Shown piece by piece: positions 22,427 to 35,100 of a DNA stretch of 64,000 bases; position 1 is the stretch's first letter; each line of letters begins with the position of its first letter. The DNA comes from Euglena gracilis. Taxonomy: Eukaryota > Euglenida > Euglenophyceae > Euglenales. The stretch spans positions 26,591,069 through 26,655,068 of the forward strand of contig CP154955.1 of assembly GCA_039621445.1 (NCBI GenBank), written 5' to 3'. A model generated the notes under the pieces. It worked only from the letters and a program-made list of their open reading frames with translations. It did no database searches and was not told the DNA's origin. The translations under genes were made by a program, and so were the position numbers.

Positions 22427-25231
22427 CTGAGACTGTTCGGCGAAGCAGCGTTGCAGCTCCTGCAACTTGACAGCGTACGCATGGGGGTCAGCGCGAAGGG
22501 CACATATTTCAGCATACACCTGACATGGATGACATTTGCTAGATACAATCTCTGCAATGCAAAGGTAGGTGCATGGACCAATTCACCGATACATGTATAC
22601 CTGCTACCAAACAATAAGATGACAGCAAGAAACAAATCAAAACCTGGTGTTCAATCACAGTCCATGCTGGGTTGACAGAGAACTTCAGCAGGAAATCCAG
22701 CTCCACGTTGTCGTCCGCTGTGAACAGAGAAAATGACGAAATGGGGTTTGGAACAGGGGCAGACCACCCACAAAGACCAGGAAGGGAATGCCTTTGGGTG
22801 AGTCACGCCTCGTCGGGGCCGGGCATCCCAGCACACCAGTGCTTGGCCTCACCGGGCTGGCAACCTGTTGGGGGATGACCTGCACGGTTTTCCCACCGCC
22901 AAGCTCCAGGTCAGGGAACCCCTGCGAGGGGAGGGTGCGTCCAAACCCCAAGAATAATATACCTCCTTCCTTTGCCCAAAAACAAACAACAACAGCTGCT
23001 GCAATAACAGCAGCAGCAGCAGCAGCAACAACAAACAACAATAACAATTTTAATTTCCCAAAACCACTAGTGTAAACAGAATACCTGAAGCTCTGTGCAC
23101 AAACATGTCCAAAAATAGCTTTGAAATAGAATCTTTCATCGTTTCTTATTGTTGTTCCCCCAGCCCCAATTTGCGTTCTGGAAATATGTGGAGAATGCCC
23201 TCCCCCCACACCAGGACAAGATTGGCACTGATTCATATTCTCCTGAATGCATTTGTGGACACCCATTCGGCACCCAGAACAACAATAAACCATAAAACAA
23301 TAAAGAAACTCCTGGGATTCGAAGAGAATATTCCATTGATGAAATAATGGGAAATTAGTGGGGGGAAAGTGCATTCCCCCCCACGCCCGCCGTGGTCATC
23401 CAAAAACGGTGCTGAAGTGACCCTTTTTGGGGCCCAGCCAACGGAGCCTTGGGGGTGCACCTCCACGTGGTAGGTAACCAGCCAAGTTGGCGAAATAGTC
23501 GGTGGCGAAGACGTTGAACTGCTCCGTGCTGTCCAGCTTCCTGGCCTTGGCTGCCTTCGTAAAGTCGCGCAGATTCCTTGGCAGCTCTGAGGGCCCAAAG
23601 CAGGAGGACAACATGTTTTGGTCATGCGCTCAGGAGCAGGATCTTTTTTTGGTATCATGGATGGGCGATGGGCCTTGCCATCCCTCCTTGTACAGTTCCG
23701 CAAGAAAAGGCGAATGTGATGCTCTGTCGTCACGCGGGAGAGAAAACCAAGGGAAGTAATGACATTCTGCGACCTGAGACTGGGCAGACACCAAACAACT
23801 TCCATATTCACTGACATTCTTTGCATTTTGGGAAAATGTTGTGTTTTTTAGATAACGTCTCGCAGTGCACACCCTTCACCACCACAATGTTTTTGCCCTG
23901 CACCTCAGACATCGTGTGGGCGACTCAGGGCAAAAAGGTGGCCATCACATCACTTGCCATCCCTCCTTATGCAATTCCGCAAGAAAATACCAATGATGAT
24001 GATGCATTGTCGTCACGCGGGAGAGAAAACCAAGGGAAATAATGACATTCTGCGACCTGAGACTGGGCAGACATCGAACAACTTCCACGCTCACTGACAC
24101 TCTATGCATTTTGGGAAAATTTTTTTCAATAACTTCTCGCAGCACACACCCTTCACCACCACAATGTTCCTGCCCTGCACCTCAGACATCGTGTGGGAGA
24201 CTCAGGGCACAAAGACAAAGGTAGCCATCACATCACTGAGATGGTAAATGGCACGTGAGGTGAGAGCGGCTGTCTGCGTTGGAAAACAGCACTCCAGCTG
24301 AAGAAAAACCCAAAATAACACCCATTCCAGAGGCAAACCCCCCTTAAATTTTGACCAGGGCAGTCCTTAAGCAATAAAAAAAAAAAACTCTGCTGTCCCA
24401 GCACACTCAATAAAGATATACAGGAAAATGGGCAAAGAATTTTCGTATTCTTCGGTGAGAACAGGTCGACATCAGGGGAAAAAAATGATTCTTGGCATCC
24501 TTGGACCATCGCCCATCCACCTAAATCATCAAAAAGTGTGCTTTTTGGACTTTTTGTTTTTGGACCCCGTTCAAATCCCAGTCCGGCCCTTGATCGGCCC
24601 TTTGGCCGAAAGGGGGGCGGTTCTTAAGAAAATGAAAAAAAATCTTTCCTGTCCCTTAAAGACCGCCCTGATTTAGACACTCCGACCAGGCTTTTGCTTA
24701 AGGACCCCGGGGGGGGGGGTACTGGCTAGCCAATCGGCTAGACAGTGGAAAAAGTGGACTAGCTAGACCCCCTACACCCCCCCCCCGGGGGGGGGGGGGG
24801 GGGTCCGGGGGTCCCCTGGACTGGAAAATTTTTTTTCCTCCGGCGCTGCGCGCCAGAGGAAAAATGAGGTTTTTAACAGGTTTTTTGGCTGATTTTGTCC
24901 CAAAAATTCCCAAAAATGGCCAAAACGGGCATTTTGGGCCATTTTTGGGGGTCCCAAAAAAAATTTTCGGCGTTTCGCGCCGGTCACTGGAAAAAACATT
25001 CCACTAGCTAGCCCTCCTAGCAGACCCCCCCCCCCCCGGGGTGTCTGCTAGAAAACCCACTAGCCAAATTTGGACTAGCTGCAGTCCAGCCCCCCCCTCG
25101 GGGGGTACTGCAATCCCTTAAGCAAAAGCCTGACTCCGACCCTTATAATTTGAAAAATGTAGCCACATGAATCTCCTGGGTTCCACCTTGTCATATTGGG
25201 TGGCAATTTGACACTTTCCTGTGGAATCCAC
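22427..25231 (-). CDS. Multi-exon gene of unknown function
   Basis: Five exons in transcript order: 25187-25231 (VDSTGKCQIATQYDK), 23873-23903 or its duplicate 24150-24180 (VQGKNIVVVK), 23479-23586 (LPRNLRDFTKAAKARKLDS, ending DYFANLA), 22644-22717 (DDNVELDFLLKFSVNPAW) and 22427-22519 (VYAEICALRADPHAYAVKLQ). All have AG acceptors and GT donors (for example CAAG|GTGGAA, GGCTG|GTTACC, CACCAG|GTTTTG, TCTCAG|GTTCTC), and phases agree at every junction (0, 1, 1, 0), which strongly supports a real gene. The soluble, helical product has no motif I recognise. Two hAT-like elements (24356-25132) lie in its first visible intron. The 83-bp satellite starts just after the last donor, so either the array is in the next intron or the gene is cut off there. 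Confidence 0.7.
23672..24230 (-). repeat. Tandem duplication containing a 31-bp exon
   Basis: Two adjacent copies of about 277 bp (landmarks GTCACGCGGGAGAGAAAACC, ACATTCTGCGACCTGAGACT). Each contains the 31-bp exon (23873-23903 and 24150-24180) with intact AG and GT (AAGG|GTGTGC). The exons differ by Lys/Arg (VQGKNIVVVK, VQGRNIVVVK). Confidence 0.75.
24356..24670. mobile_element. hAT-like element (TSD ATTTTGAC/ATTTAGAC)
   Basis: The termini are CAGGGCAGTCCTTAAG and, inverted, CAGGGCGGTCTTTAAG. The flanking 8-mers (24348-24355 and 24671-24678) match at 7 of 8 positions. 315 bp, non-coding. Confidence 0.75.
24687..25132. mobile_element. hAT-like element (8-bp TSD ACTCCGAC)
   Basis: A perfect 17-bp terminal inverted repeat CAGGCTTTTGCTTAAGG is flanked by ACTCCGAC on both sides (24679-24686, 25133-25140). 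The interior has CTAGCTAG-type short inverted repeats, long G/C runs and two GC hairpins (GGCGCTGCGCGCC near 24840 and GGCGTTTCGCGCC near 24969). Non-coding. It starts 16 bp after the preceding element. Confidence 0.9.
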
Positions 25232-25542
25232 CTGGGGGTGGGGGCTGCAATGGAGGTTGTCCAGAGAAAAAGGCCCAAATGGACAAAAACAGGCCGTTTT
25301 CTGGGCTACCCCCGGGGGGGGGGGGGGGGGCAGTGGTAGTCACTGGGGAGGGTTTTTGGCCTCGCCTTTCGAGGTGCCTGCTTGGTGGCTGCTGTTTAAA
25401 CGCACCTTGCCAAACATCATCATGATAAAAAATACAGCGCAAAACTGGGCCATTTGGGGGGGGGCTCATGACAAAAATCCTTGACGACCACACCAACCCT
25501 GAGTAGATAAATTGGGTTGCGGTTCCTCAAAAGGAGTGTGAC

Positions 25543-26033
25543 CAGGGGTTTACTTAAGGACCCCCCGGGGGGGGGGGGTCCAGCCTCCGGCTGGCAAAAA
25601 GGCTGCTGGCTGGAAATGAGCTGCTGGCTGGACCCCCCCCCCCGGGGGATAGGGGGGGGAGGGGGGGCGTCCGGGACTGGAGCGGGCTGGGCTGGGCTGG
25701 GTCGGTGAAAAACAAAATTTTCTGACAAAATTTCGCCGTTTTCGACATTTTGATGAATGGATCTGGATCAGGGCTGGGAGGCTGTGATGGGGGAGGCTGT
25801 GATGAGGGGGAAAATGCAGGGATGGGTGACCTGGGCAACCCATTTGGCTGGGCCGGCCTTCGGCCGGCTGGCCCAGCCTCCGGCCGGGCTGGACCCGACT
25901 TTATTTCACTCGACCCCCCGGAGGGGGGGCTCCCAGCCCGAATTTGGGCTGCTGGCTGGATTTGAGCTGCTGGCTGGCTGGACCACCCCCCCCCCCGGGG
26001 GATGGGGTGCCCTCCAGCTTAAGAAAACCCCTG
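25543..26033. mobile_element. hAT-like element (8-bp TSD AGTGTGAC)
   Basis: The termini are CAGGGGTTTACTTAAG and, inverted, CAGGGGTTTTCTTAAG, flanked by AGTGTGAC at 25535-25542 and 26034-26041. The interior is rich in CTGGCTGG and CCGGCTGG motifs and G/C runs. Non-coding; the 97-104-codon frames inside are artefacts. Confidence 0.9.
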
Positions 26034-26550
26034 AGTGTGACCATCGCAAATCACAGGTCAACAAACGCTGAACGGTGTTCCTCCCATCATCGAAACAACC
26101 AACAGAGACAAGCCGTTCCTCCAAACAAGAAAACATCACAATGCAGAGACCCCGCTTCACACCACCAACATCTTATACAAATGCCGTATCAACCAGTTGA
26201 CATCAGCATATCACCGAGGGCACACCAGGCATGCGCTCACCGGGGCATGGGCCATGGGGGGAGGAGGGGTGGGGAGGGCTCCGCGTGTTCTGACAAGGCC
26301 ACGTTACCGACAAGAGCGAACCAAGCCAATGTACACCGCTGGGGGGGAGGGTGCTAGGCTCAGCTCTCAGAAAACGTCGGAGAGGGGGCATGAGGGGGGG
26401 GCAATGGGAGGACTGACGGAGGTGAGGGGAGGACAGACTCCTTCGAGTCGGCCACGTAACGTAGGATATTCCTAATGAAACCAACCAAATCCACTCACCC
26501 AGGGATGTGGCCACAAAAAATGGTTCAAGACCCTCACAACAACACTCACC
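26034..26550. other. No firm gene
   Basis: A minus frame immediately beyond the preceding element (about 26042-26150; LVSVGCFDDGRNTVQRLL) is protein-like but has no splice support. The rest is G-rich unassigned sequence. Confidence 0.25.
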
Positions 26551-26848
26551 CCCACCAAACAATGTGGCAGGCCCAAAAACTGGCCCCCAAAATGACGCAG
26601 CTGGGTGCAAAGCGCCATGCCGAAATACCTTACTCCCCCAGATCGACCCAAATTGCCACTTTGGGCACCTTTTGGAGCAAAAAAAAATGTGAAAACTTCG
26701 CAAAGTGCCGGAAGGAAAAATTTGACCGTTTTGGGGGTCCTCTTGGGGTCAGCTCGGACCCTTGGCAGATGGGGGGACCTCCCCCTGCGGCGCAGGTCAA
26801 GGGGGGGGGGGCACGTAAAGCAATGCCACCCCCTTATATCGAAACCTG
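26551..26848. mobile_element. Truncated relative of the 10.06-kb hAT-like family
   Basis: The right end reads CTTATATCGAAACCTG, the counterpart of the termini at 10.7 and 54.9 kb. The interior shares the GCAAAGCGCC and AAAGTGCCGGAAGGAAAA motifs and the G-run layout. No matching left end was found. Confidence 0.55.
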
Positions 26849-27170
26849 CCACGGTGAGTCGAGGAAATGGTCTGAAAATGAGTTGGAACGAGCGAGAAAA
26901 CCCTTCTGATCTTCTGATCTGACCTTCAGAGCCGAACCACTTTGCTGATTTTTGTCCACCTTTACCAATTAACCCATAATGGGGGACACAGGAGGGGAGG
27001 AGACGAGGCGGAAACCGACCAGACAGTATGGAAAAAGCTAGGGGGCCAATGCCAAAACAAATGCAAGAGAAGGATTGTCTCTTGTCATTAGAAACAAGAG
27101 GGTGCCACAAGAATTGAACCACGGGAGGCACACCATCATGGGGTACACCTCCTCCGGGAGATCGATGGCA

Positions 27171-28906
27171 GACCTTGTGGGGCTGCTGATTGCCAGTCTT
27201 AAAGGGTATAGTCAAAGCAAAAATTATGGTTGGTTTTTGTGAGAAATTTTGTGGGAGAAATAATTATTACAACATTTTAAAGAATGTCGAAATTTTTCCA
27301 AAAAAGAATTAAAAATTGGAATTCTTTGTTTTTTAAGTTTGTTTTAAATCTGCTTTTCAGACCACCATACTCTCAGAAATTGCGTCTTTATAGTGAGAAA
27401 TTGCTCAAAAATGTGTCGTTTGCAAAATCCATGTGTGACGGCTATTTTCCTGACCATTCATCTGCATTGTGCCCTCCATACACGATGGATAGTGTCCAAG
27501 TTGATTGATAGGCGCTTCATAAACAGCATTTATCCTCCCATTTTGTGCAGACTGCAAATTTCTCCTCCGTATGGAAAGTTTTCTTGGGCAAGGTCGATTG
27601 CAGCGCTTGAGAATAGAAATAAAAATCTCCAAGGTGAAATATTGCACATTTCGAAAGTGGTGCATTTTTGAGCTGTTTTTTTTTGGCGGTAATCTATTTG
27701 TCTTTTTTTTTGTTGAACATCGGCAAGGTCTTGTGTTTGGAGGCTTCATTTGGGGGGCGGGGGGGGGGGGTGTTATGGAGAAAAAACACAGGAGAATAAA
27801 AATTCTGATTCTGATTTTGAAATTAGGCCGAAAATTCTTTCACCCTCCCCCAAAGGGAACTAACTGTTCTTTGCAGGTTGATAATTAACGCTTTAAAAGC
27901 AAAAGATGGCGGGTTGAAACACAGCAGTCAGAGAAAGGATGGACCCTGGGACCTTGCCCCTGATGGTTCACTGAAGGGGGCGGAAGGCCTGGGCGTGACA
28001 CATATGCAGAGGGGTGCTGAGGGAGCAGTTGGAGAGCGCGCTGTACAGGTCCTCTGCGTTGGGGGGTGGGGGGGGGTGGGTGTGTCGGGGGTGGGGGAGC
28101 AGGGTGGGGGGAGTTTTGGCTTCGTGGGGCAGTGCTAAATGTAGCAGGGTCGCTTGTGAGGTTCGGGGTTGTGGTGGGGGGCCGTGGGGCCTTTTACCCT
28201 GCTTCTACCTTTGCTCGCCTACCGATTGCCCTCCTGAGTCCCCTACCGTTCCGACTTTGGGGTCTTCTCCCTACTGCCCCCCCCTTGACTTCTCTACTTT
28301 GCGGTGGGCCAAACGGTTTACCAGGTATGGCTGAAGGCATGCGGGGGCGGGGGGGGGGGTAGTGGCTGCCACTCTCCGGCGGAGGTGGCTGTGCGAATGG
28401 TATCAACGGGTCCTACACAAAGTGCACGAGGTACGCACAATTGGACATTGTTGGAACGCCAACACCTCATACATGCTGGACAAAAGAGCCATTCCAACAG
28501 TGGCAGGGTTGTGGCGAGGGCAGGGGAGGGGCTCACCCGCCATACGTCATACTATGGCGGAACATACGTCATCCTATGGCACCATACGTCACACCATGGC
28601 AGAACAAAAATGTCCAAGTCACACCTGTGCTGTGAGACCTGTCAACAAATATTGTACGCAAAACACACCAATATGGGAGGCAGCCCCCGCCCCAGGGAAG
28701 CGGTACGATGAGGGGAGGGACACCACACACAATTCAGGTTAGGGTTACAGTTGGTGTCAACCAGGTTCCCCAGGCTTCCTGTTGCAAAAGCTGCAATGTA
28801 ACACACTCTGGACCCAAAAAAGCCCTGATTCAGAAGAATCCAAGTTTGAATTGAATTGAAATCCCAGTGTGTTAGGATTGTTCACGGGAGTTTTAAAAGG
28901 CAGGGT
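27171..28906. repeat. Segmental duplication, copy B
   Basis: Partner of 1-1412. Relative to copy A, the segment about 27198-27775 is inverted. A G-rich insertion (28055-28330) replaces part of copy A near its position 850. Contains a degenerate TTAGGG pair at 28737. No gene. Confidence 0.75.
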
Positions 28907-29122
28907 GTCCCGGAACCCTTGAAATGAAATATTACAACAATTACAACAAGAACATTGCCAACCAAATAAATTGGATCTGTTGGGGGATGGCATTTATAGG
29001 TCGCAGGACAAGTCCAAAATGAGACCTCATCAGAACGAGACCCTGGAAATTTCCAGCAACAGCAGCTCTCGTTTTTGCCTTGGCGCTTCTGCCACTGGGC
29101 GGGCACTTCGATGAGAGCGCAC

Positions 29123-32100
29123 CTCTCGCCCATGGATGACCAGGCAGGGCAGCTTGACGCCGTTCAGCGCCTTCCGCCGCCCCGACCCCGCGAGGATGGC
29201 CGCCATCTGCCGGCCCACCCCCTTGTACTTGTGCGAGCGGTCGTACACTGCGCGGGCCGGGGACGGAACGCTGGCGGAACAGACTCAGGCCGGAGAGCTG
29301 CCATCCAAAACAAAAAGCACAAGAAAGCACCTTCTAAAAACCTTCAGGGAAAAAAGGAAGGGCAATCCTTTGAGTTCCTGAGAAGCGAGAACAAGTTTGT
29401 GTGGTGGGAATTTGGGAAACGTCCGTCTGGGCCCTGCCCCTGCGGAGGGGAGAATGACACCCCCAAGCAGGGGTTTTTTTAAGACCGGGGGGGGGGTCCC
29501 CCCACCCACCCACCCACAAAAAATGGCCGAAAAATTGCGAAAAGCATATCCCACCCCCTTCCCTGGGGACCCCCAGGGTGGGGGGCTCGGCCGGACCCAC
29601 CCACCCTCCCCCCCCCTCCCCCCCGGGGTCCACAACTATAAAAACCCCTGCCCCCAAGAGCTGCACAAACGTTTCTCGGTGCATCTTTTCTGCCAATTCA
29701 CTGTAAAAAGCTGCAACGAATGCCCGTGGCATGGCTTCCTCCTGTGGGCGGATAAATATATGTGTGTGTGTGAGCATAGGAATGGGGTCTGAAAGAATAC
29801 ATGCAAAGATGAATAAAACAACCTGCTTCATGATGTTATGCTACGTAATGTTCATGCTTGCACATCACGTACAATATGTTGATGGAATTCATCTTTCAAA
29901 ATGAAATTTGGGCATTTTGGGCAACACACACCAGAAACACTGTAATTTGAAAATTATTAACCCCCCCAAAATATGACCACCCAAAATAAGACCCCCCTGG
30001 GCTGATCGAACAAAAATACAAAAATAAGACCCCCCCCCCAAAATAAGACTTCCCCTGACGGCGCGAAGCGCCGAAGACGGTGAAAATTCTCCCTGAAAAA
30101 TTACCAAAAACACAATTTCACACACAAAAATGATGAAATTTCAAAAAATTCAGACAAAAAAAAACATGCTTAATGACAACCTGCACCAATTTGCACATGG
30201 CGCGAAGCGCCAAAGGAAAATTTTAAGTGCCTTTGGAAACCTGAAAAATAATGGGTTTTTGGGGCCCGGGTCGGTCGAGAAAAAAAAATCCAAAAATAAA
30301 ATCCCCCCCACACTAAGACCCTCCCTGGAGGTTTCCAGCAACGGACCCAAAAATGAGACCCGGGTCTTATTTTTTTTGGGGGGGGGTTAACTGTTGTGTT
30401 TCAGCACGTTAGGTTTGCCACTTTCAACGATATTCCTTGCAGCCATATTGCAGCCGTGCGGATTAAAGCCGTAGCCTGTGGAGGTGTCGCCTGCTACACA
30501 CCTTCTTCAGCATATGGACGAAACTTATCCCTGTCGTAATACTCCTTGCTGGACATCACCAGGAGGAAAGAGGCACTCTCATTCAGATGCAGTGACACAA
30601 CAGAGTGACAGAAAGACGGATAGACAGACAGACTTTTAGAGACAGACAACCCTGCAGCATGATTACACGCGACATGGTGGTTAATGAATGCGACAGGACG
30701 AAAAAGTCGACGCAAATGGAGCCAGCAAACTCTCCGTGAGGGCGGCACTTGCCTTGAGGGTGTCCAGGATGTGCTCGATGGCCTTGCTGCGGTCCTTCGG
30801 CGTGCTCTTCGACAGCTGTGCGGCGGAGGAGGGGGCCAGCTCTGGCTGCCGGCTCTTCGCCGTTTGCGCGGCTTGCGACAATTCGGGCCACCCACCTCAA
30901 ACCAAGCCACGGTTCATGTGCACACCGATCCCCACGCAGCAGTTCTGCCAGTGCGATATTGTGGTCTGGTGAAGAAGCATCAGGTGCAGGAAGCAAGGGG
31001 AAAGGAAAAGAGACACGGCCTCATGGAAACAAACGGTCACCACGTGGGGAGGGGAGCCACCACCTGCCAAATGACCCCGAACTTAGGCCGCTTCAGCCCC
31101 GGCTCGCTGGTGGTGGACATGATGCAGCACATCGACCGGACCCGCTTGGGGTGTTGGATGGCTGGTCCCTGGGCAGGCCCAGGCTGTGGGGGAGGCCTGG
31201 GGGGGGCAACCCAAGAGGTGCCCTCCCCCCCCCACCACAACAAAACTCATTCGGTGCCGAGGCATTAAAATTGAATTTTAATTAACTTTAATCAATCAAT
31301 TCATCACTTTAATTAACTAATTAATTAAAATTCATCAAAACTGACACCCTGGGAAAAAAGGAAGGGAGGAGGCCAAACCCCCAACCATAAGGTTTCCGGA
31401 TTCCAGTCCCCTGGGGTGGGCGGGGCAAAACCTTCACGACCCCCCCCCCCCCGCCCATGGCACGCAGCGGGACCACCGACACATCTGCGTTCAGGGCCTC
31501 CCAGGGCAGAATGAGAAGGCCTGGTGGGGGGGGTCGACCCCCCCCCACCAAGCACCTCTGGTCATCCATGCCCCTAGGCCCAGCATTGCCCAGCATTGCC
31601 CAGCATCGCTCAGCATCGCCCAGCATCGCCCAGCATCGCCCAGCATCGCCTTTGGAGCCCTTGAAGGTGTACCTTTTATGCCTGCTGCTTTTGCTGCTCT
31701 CGCCCACTTTTGGCTACTTTTGGCTATCTTTGGTTGCTTTCTGACCACTGTGACTGCTTTTTGGACACTTTTGCCCACATTTGCTGCCTTTTGACCAATT
31801 TTGACTGCTTCTTGACCACTTATACTGCTTTTTGCCCACTTTTGCCCATTTCCAACCACCTTTGCATCTTTTTGATCACTTTTGCTGCTTTTTGACCACT
31901 TTTGACCACTTTGCCTGCTTTTCGGCCACTTTTGACAACTTTTGCTGCTTTTTGACCACCTTTGCCCACTTTTTTGCCCATTGTTGCTGCTTTTTGATCA
32001 ATTTTGCTGCTTTTTGACACTTTTGTTGCTATTTGACCACCTTTGCCCACTTTTGCCTGCTTTTTGGCCACTTTTGCTGCTTTCTGACCACTTTTGCCCC

Positions 32101-35100
32101 ACTTTTGCCTGCTTTTTGACCACTTTTTGACCACTTTTGCTGCTTTTTGGCTGCACAAGATGTGGTGTGCAGGCCTATGAGATGGCAACATTGAGTGCAA
32201 GTTGCAAGCCTCTTGCCGGTCAGACAAACAGACCAAAACAGTTGTTGTGCTGGAGGGTGGAGGGTGGCACCCCTGCAATTGCAACAGGGTGTCGACCAAA
32301 CCCCCCGCCCAGACCAGGCTGGATCTGCGGCGAGTGTAAGTGTTCAGAGGTTATACCAACAACAACCAAGGAAGGACACAGCAAAATGGCGTTGTCCAGC
32401 ATCTGCACTTGTCCACCATCTGCATCTTGTCCAGTATCTTCACCTTGTCCAGCATCGGCATGTTGTCCACCATCTACATCTTGTCCAGCATCGGCATCTT
32501 CTCAGTATCTGCAACGTTGTCCGGTGTCTGCATCCACTTCATCTTGTCCAGTATCTGCTTCTTGTCCAGCATCTTCACCTTGTCCAGCATCGGCATGTTG
32601 TCCACCATCTACATCTTGTCCAGCATCGGCATCTTCTCAATATCTGCAACGTTGTCCGGTGTCTGCATCCACTTCATCTTGTCCAATATCTGCTTCTTGT
32701 CCAGCATCTTCACCTTGTCCAGCATCGGCACCTTGTCCAGCATCGGCACCTTATCAGTATTTGGAACGTTGTCCGGTGTCTGCATCCACTTCATCTTGTC
32801 CAACATCTGCATCTTGTCCAGCATCTGCATGTTGTCCAGCATTTGCATCTTGTCCAGCATCTGCACCTTGTACAGCATCGGCACCTTGTCCAGCATTGGC
32901 ATCTTATCAGTATCTGCATCTTGTCCACCATCTGCATGTTGTCCAGTATCTGCATCCACTTCATCTTGTCCAGCATCGGCATCTTGTCTGGTATGTACAT
33001 CTTGTCCAACGCCTACATCTTGTCCAGAGTCTGTCCAGTATTCATCCAATGGCACCCAACCTAGCCAAAATAACCACAAAAGCCCAAAAATGACCACAAA
33101 AACCCAAAATTGACCACAAAAAGCCCCCAAAAAGCAACCAAAATGACCCAAAATGCTTCAAATGACCAAAAAAAATGCCCAAAAAAACGCCAAAAGATTG
33201 TGAAAAATGACCCAAAATCACCACAACGGCACAAAATGGCCCACAATGCCATAAAATGCGCTCATATTGACCCAAATTAGCCTAATATTTGCCAACTCAG
33301 TGACAAATAACCCCCAAATTAGCAAAAATTGATCCATAATGGCCAAAATGGGTGTAAGACTGGAGAATTGTGGGGAAATTATCCCAGAAATGGGTTTAAT
33401 TCTTCAAAATGTACAAAAAAATGCCAGCATCGCCCAGCATCGCCCAGCATCGCCCTGCATCGCCCAGCATCGCCCAGCATCGGAACCCCACCTCTGGTCT
33501 CCAGAATTCCAGCATCGCCCAGCATCGCCCAGCATCGCCCAGCATCGCCCAGCATCATCAGAGGTGCTTGCCCCCCACCCACCACAACATTTTCACTGAT
33601 TTCGGGAAAACGGGGATTTTGGCAAAAAAAATGTTTGAATTTTTTTTGAAAAATGAACCCAAAACACATGGTTTTTTGATGGAAAACCACATTTTTTCTC
33701 ACAAAAAATCTCAAAAATTTCCGTCCTAAAAATTGGTACTTTTTAGGGGGGGGGGTGAAAAAAACGAAGGCCAAAAAAATTGGACAAAATTTTGGTACAA
33801 TCAAATTTTACTGGCATTGCTTCAAAACCTCTCAAAAAAATCAACATTTTGAGAAAATGCCGAATTTTTGGAAGGTATGAAAAAATGGGGGTTTGGGTGG
33901 TTTTTGGGGGGACCCCGATATGGGTCCCAAAATGGGTCCCCTGATATGCGTCCCAAAATGGGTCAAAAAAACACCCGGCGCCGAAGGCGCCGTAAATTTT
34001 TTTCGGGTCCAAAACTTGGTGCTCCCGGAAATACGGGAAGAGGTGGTGGGGGGGGGTGGTCGACCCCCCCCCCCCACCACCCTGGCTGCTCGGCCGATTC
34101 CCATTCTGCCCTGGGGCCTCCCCGGGGCAGGATCTGGGCGACCATGCCGCCGATGGAGGCCCCGATCAGGTGGACGGCGTCGAGCTTCAAGGCGTCCAGC
34201 AGCCCCACCACGTCCTTCGCCATGTCCTCCAGCGTGTAGGCACTACGCCCCAGGGGGTGGGGGGGCAAAGTGGGCCGTCCGTCTGCCCGCGATGGACTCC
34301 GACAAAACGATCAACGGGTGCAGAGTGCACACTTCGGTTTTGCTCATACCTCAGCGAAATGTGAATGCCGAAAATGGCCAAAACCCACCCAAATTGACCA
34401 AGCCACTGCCAACTCACTGGCCACAACCAGTGTCGACAGTGGTCAAACCCTCCCCCAAATAATCCCCCCCGAAATAATCCCCCCCCCCCCTCGGGGTCCG
34501 ACTTCGGCGACCGAGTTAATACCCCCCCCCCCCAATCTCGGGCCGACGACCCGGATTTTGACCTGAAAATGTAAGATAAAAATCACAATCACTGACAACA
34601 AATTAAAAGAAAAATCGATTCTTCTGGATCATCTGGCCTCCAAAATTGCTAGATTTCATGAGAAAAGACAAAAAAATGACCCCAAAAGAGGGGTTTTGGT
34701 TCTATTTAGGGTCCTACGGGACTTCGAAAAATCTCGAAAATTTTGGGATGCTATGACCCCCCCAAACAATACCCCCCCTCGGGCCGGGACTTTGGGTGAA
34801 AAAAATAATACCGGGGGGGGGTTATGGGGTTTACCAATATGTTGTCCAAAGCTGGGACCAAAAAGCCACCCACCCACCCCACTGCTGACCACCTTGCCTC
34901 CTTGCCTGGGCTGGAGTTTGAGTGGCAAACAAAAAGGGTGACAAAATGAAAATTTTTGCTCTTGAACAACTGGTCTTAGATTTGAAAAAAGCGCTGTGGC
35001 AGAGCTGGCTGGGGTTCTGCTGTGTGGGGCAGGGCTGTGTTAGTGTGTACACATCATCACTGCTAACATCGGGCGGCTTGGGATTGAGTAGTGACCCAGG

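Noticed and set aside
32137-33151. ORFs of 180-318 codons rich in CPASAS or MLDKMQ repeats
   Set aside because: They are translations of an 18-bp minisatellite inside a transposon with defined termini and target duplication.
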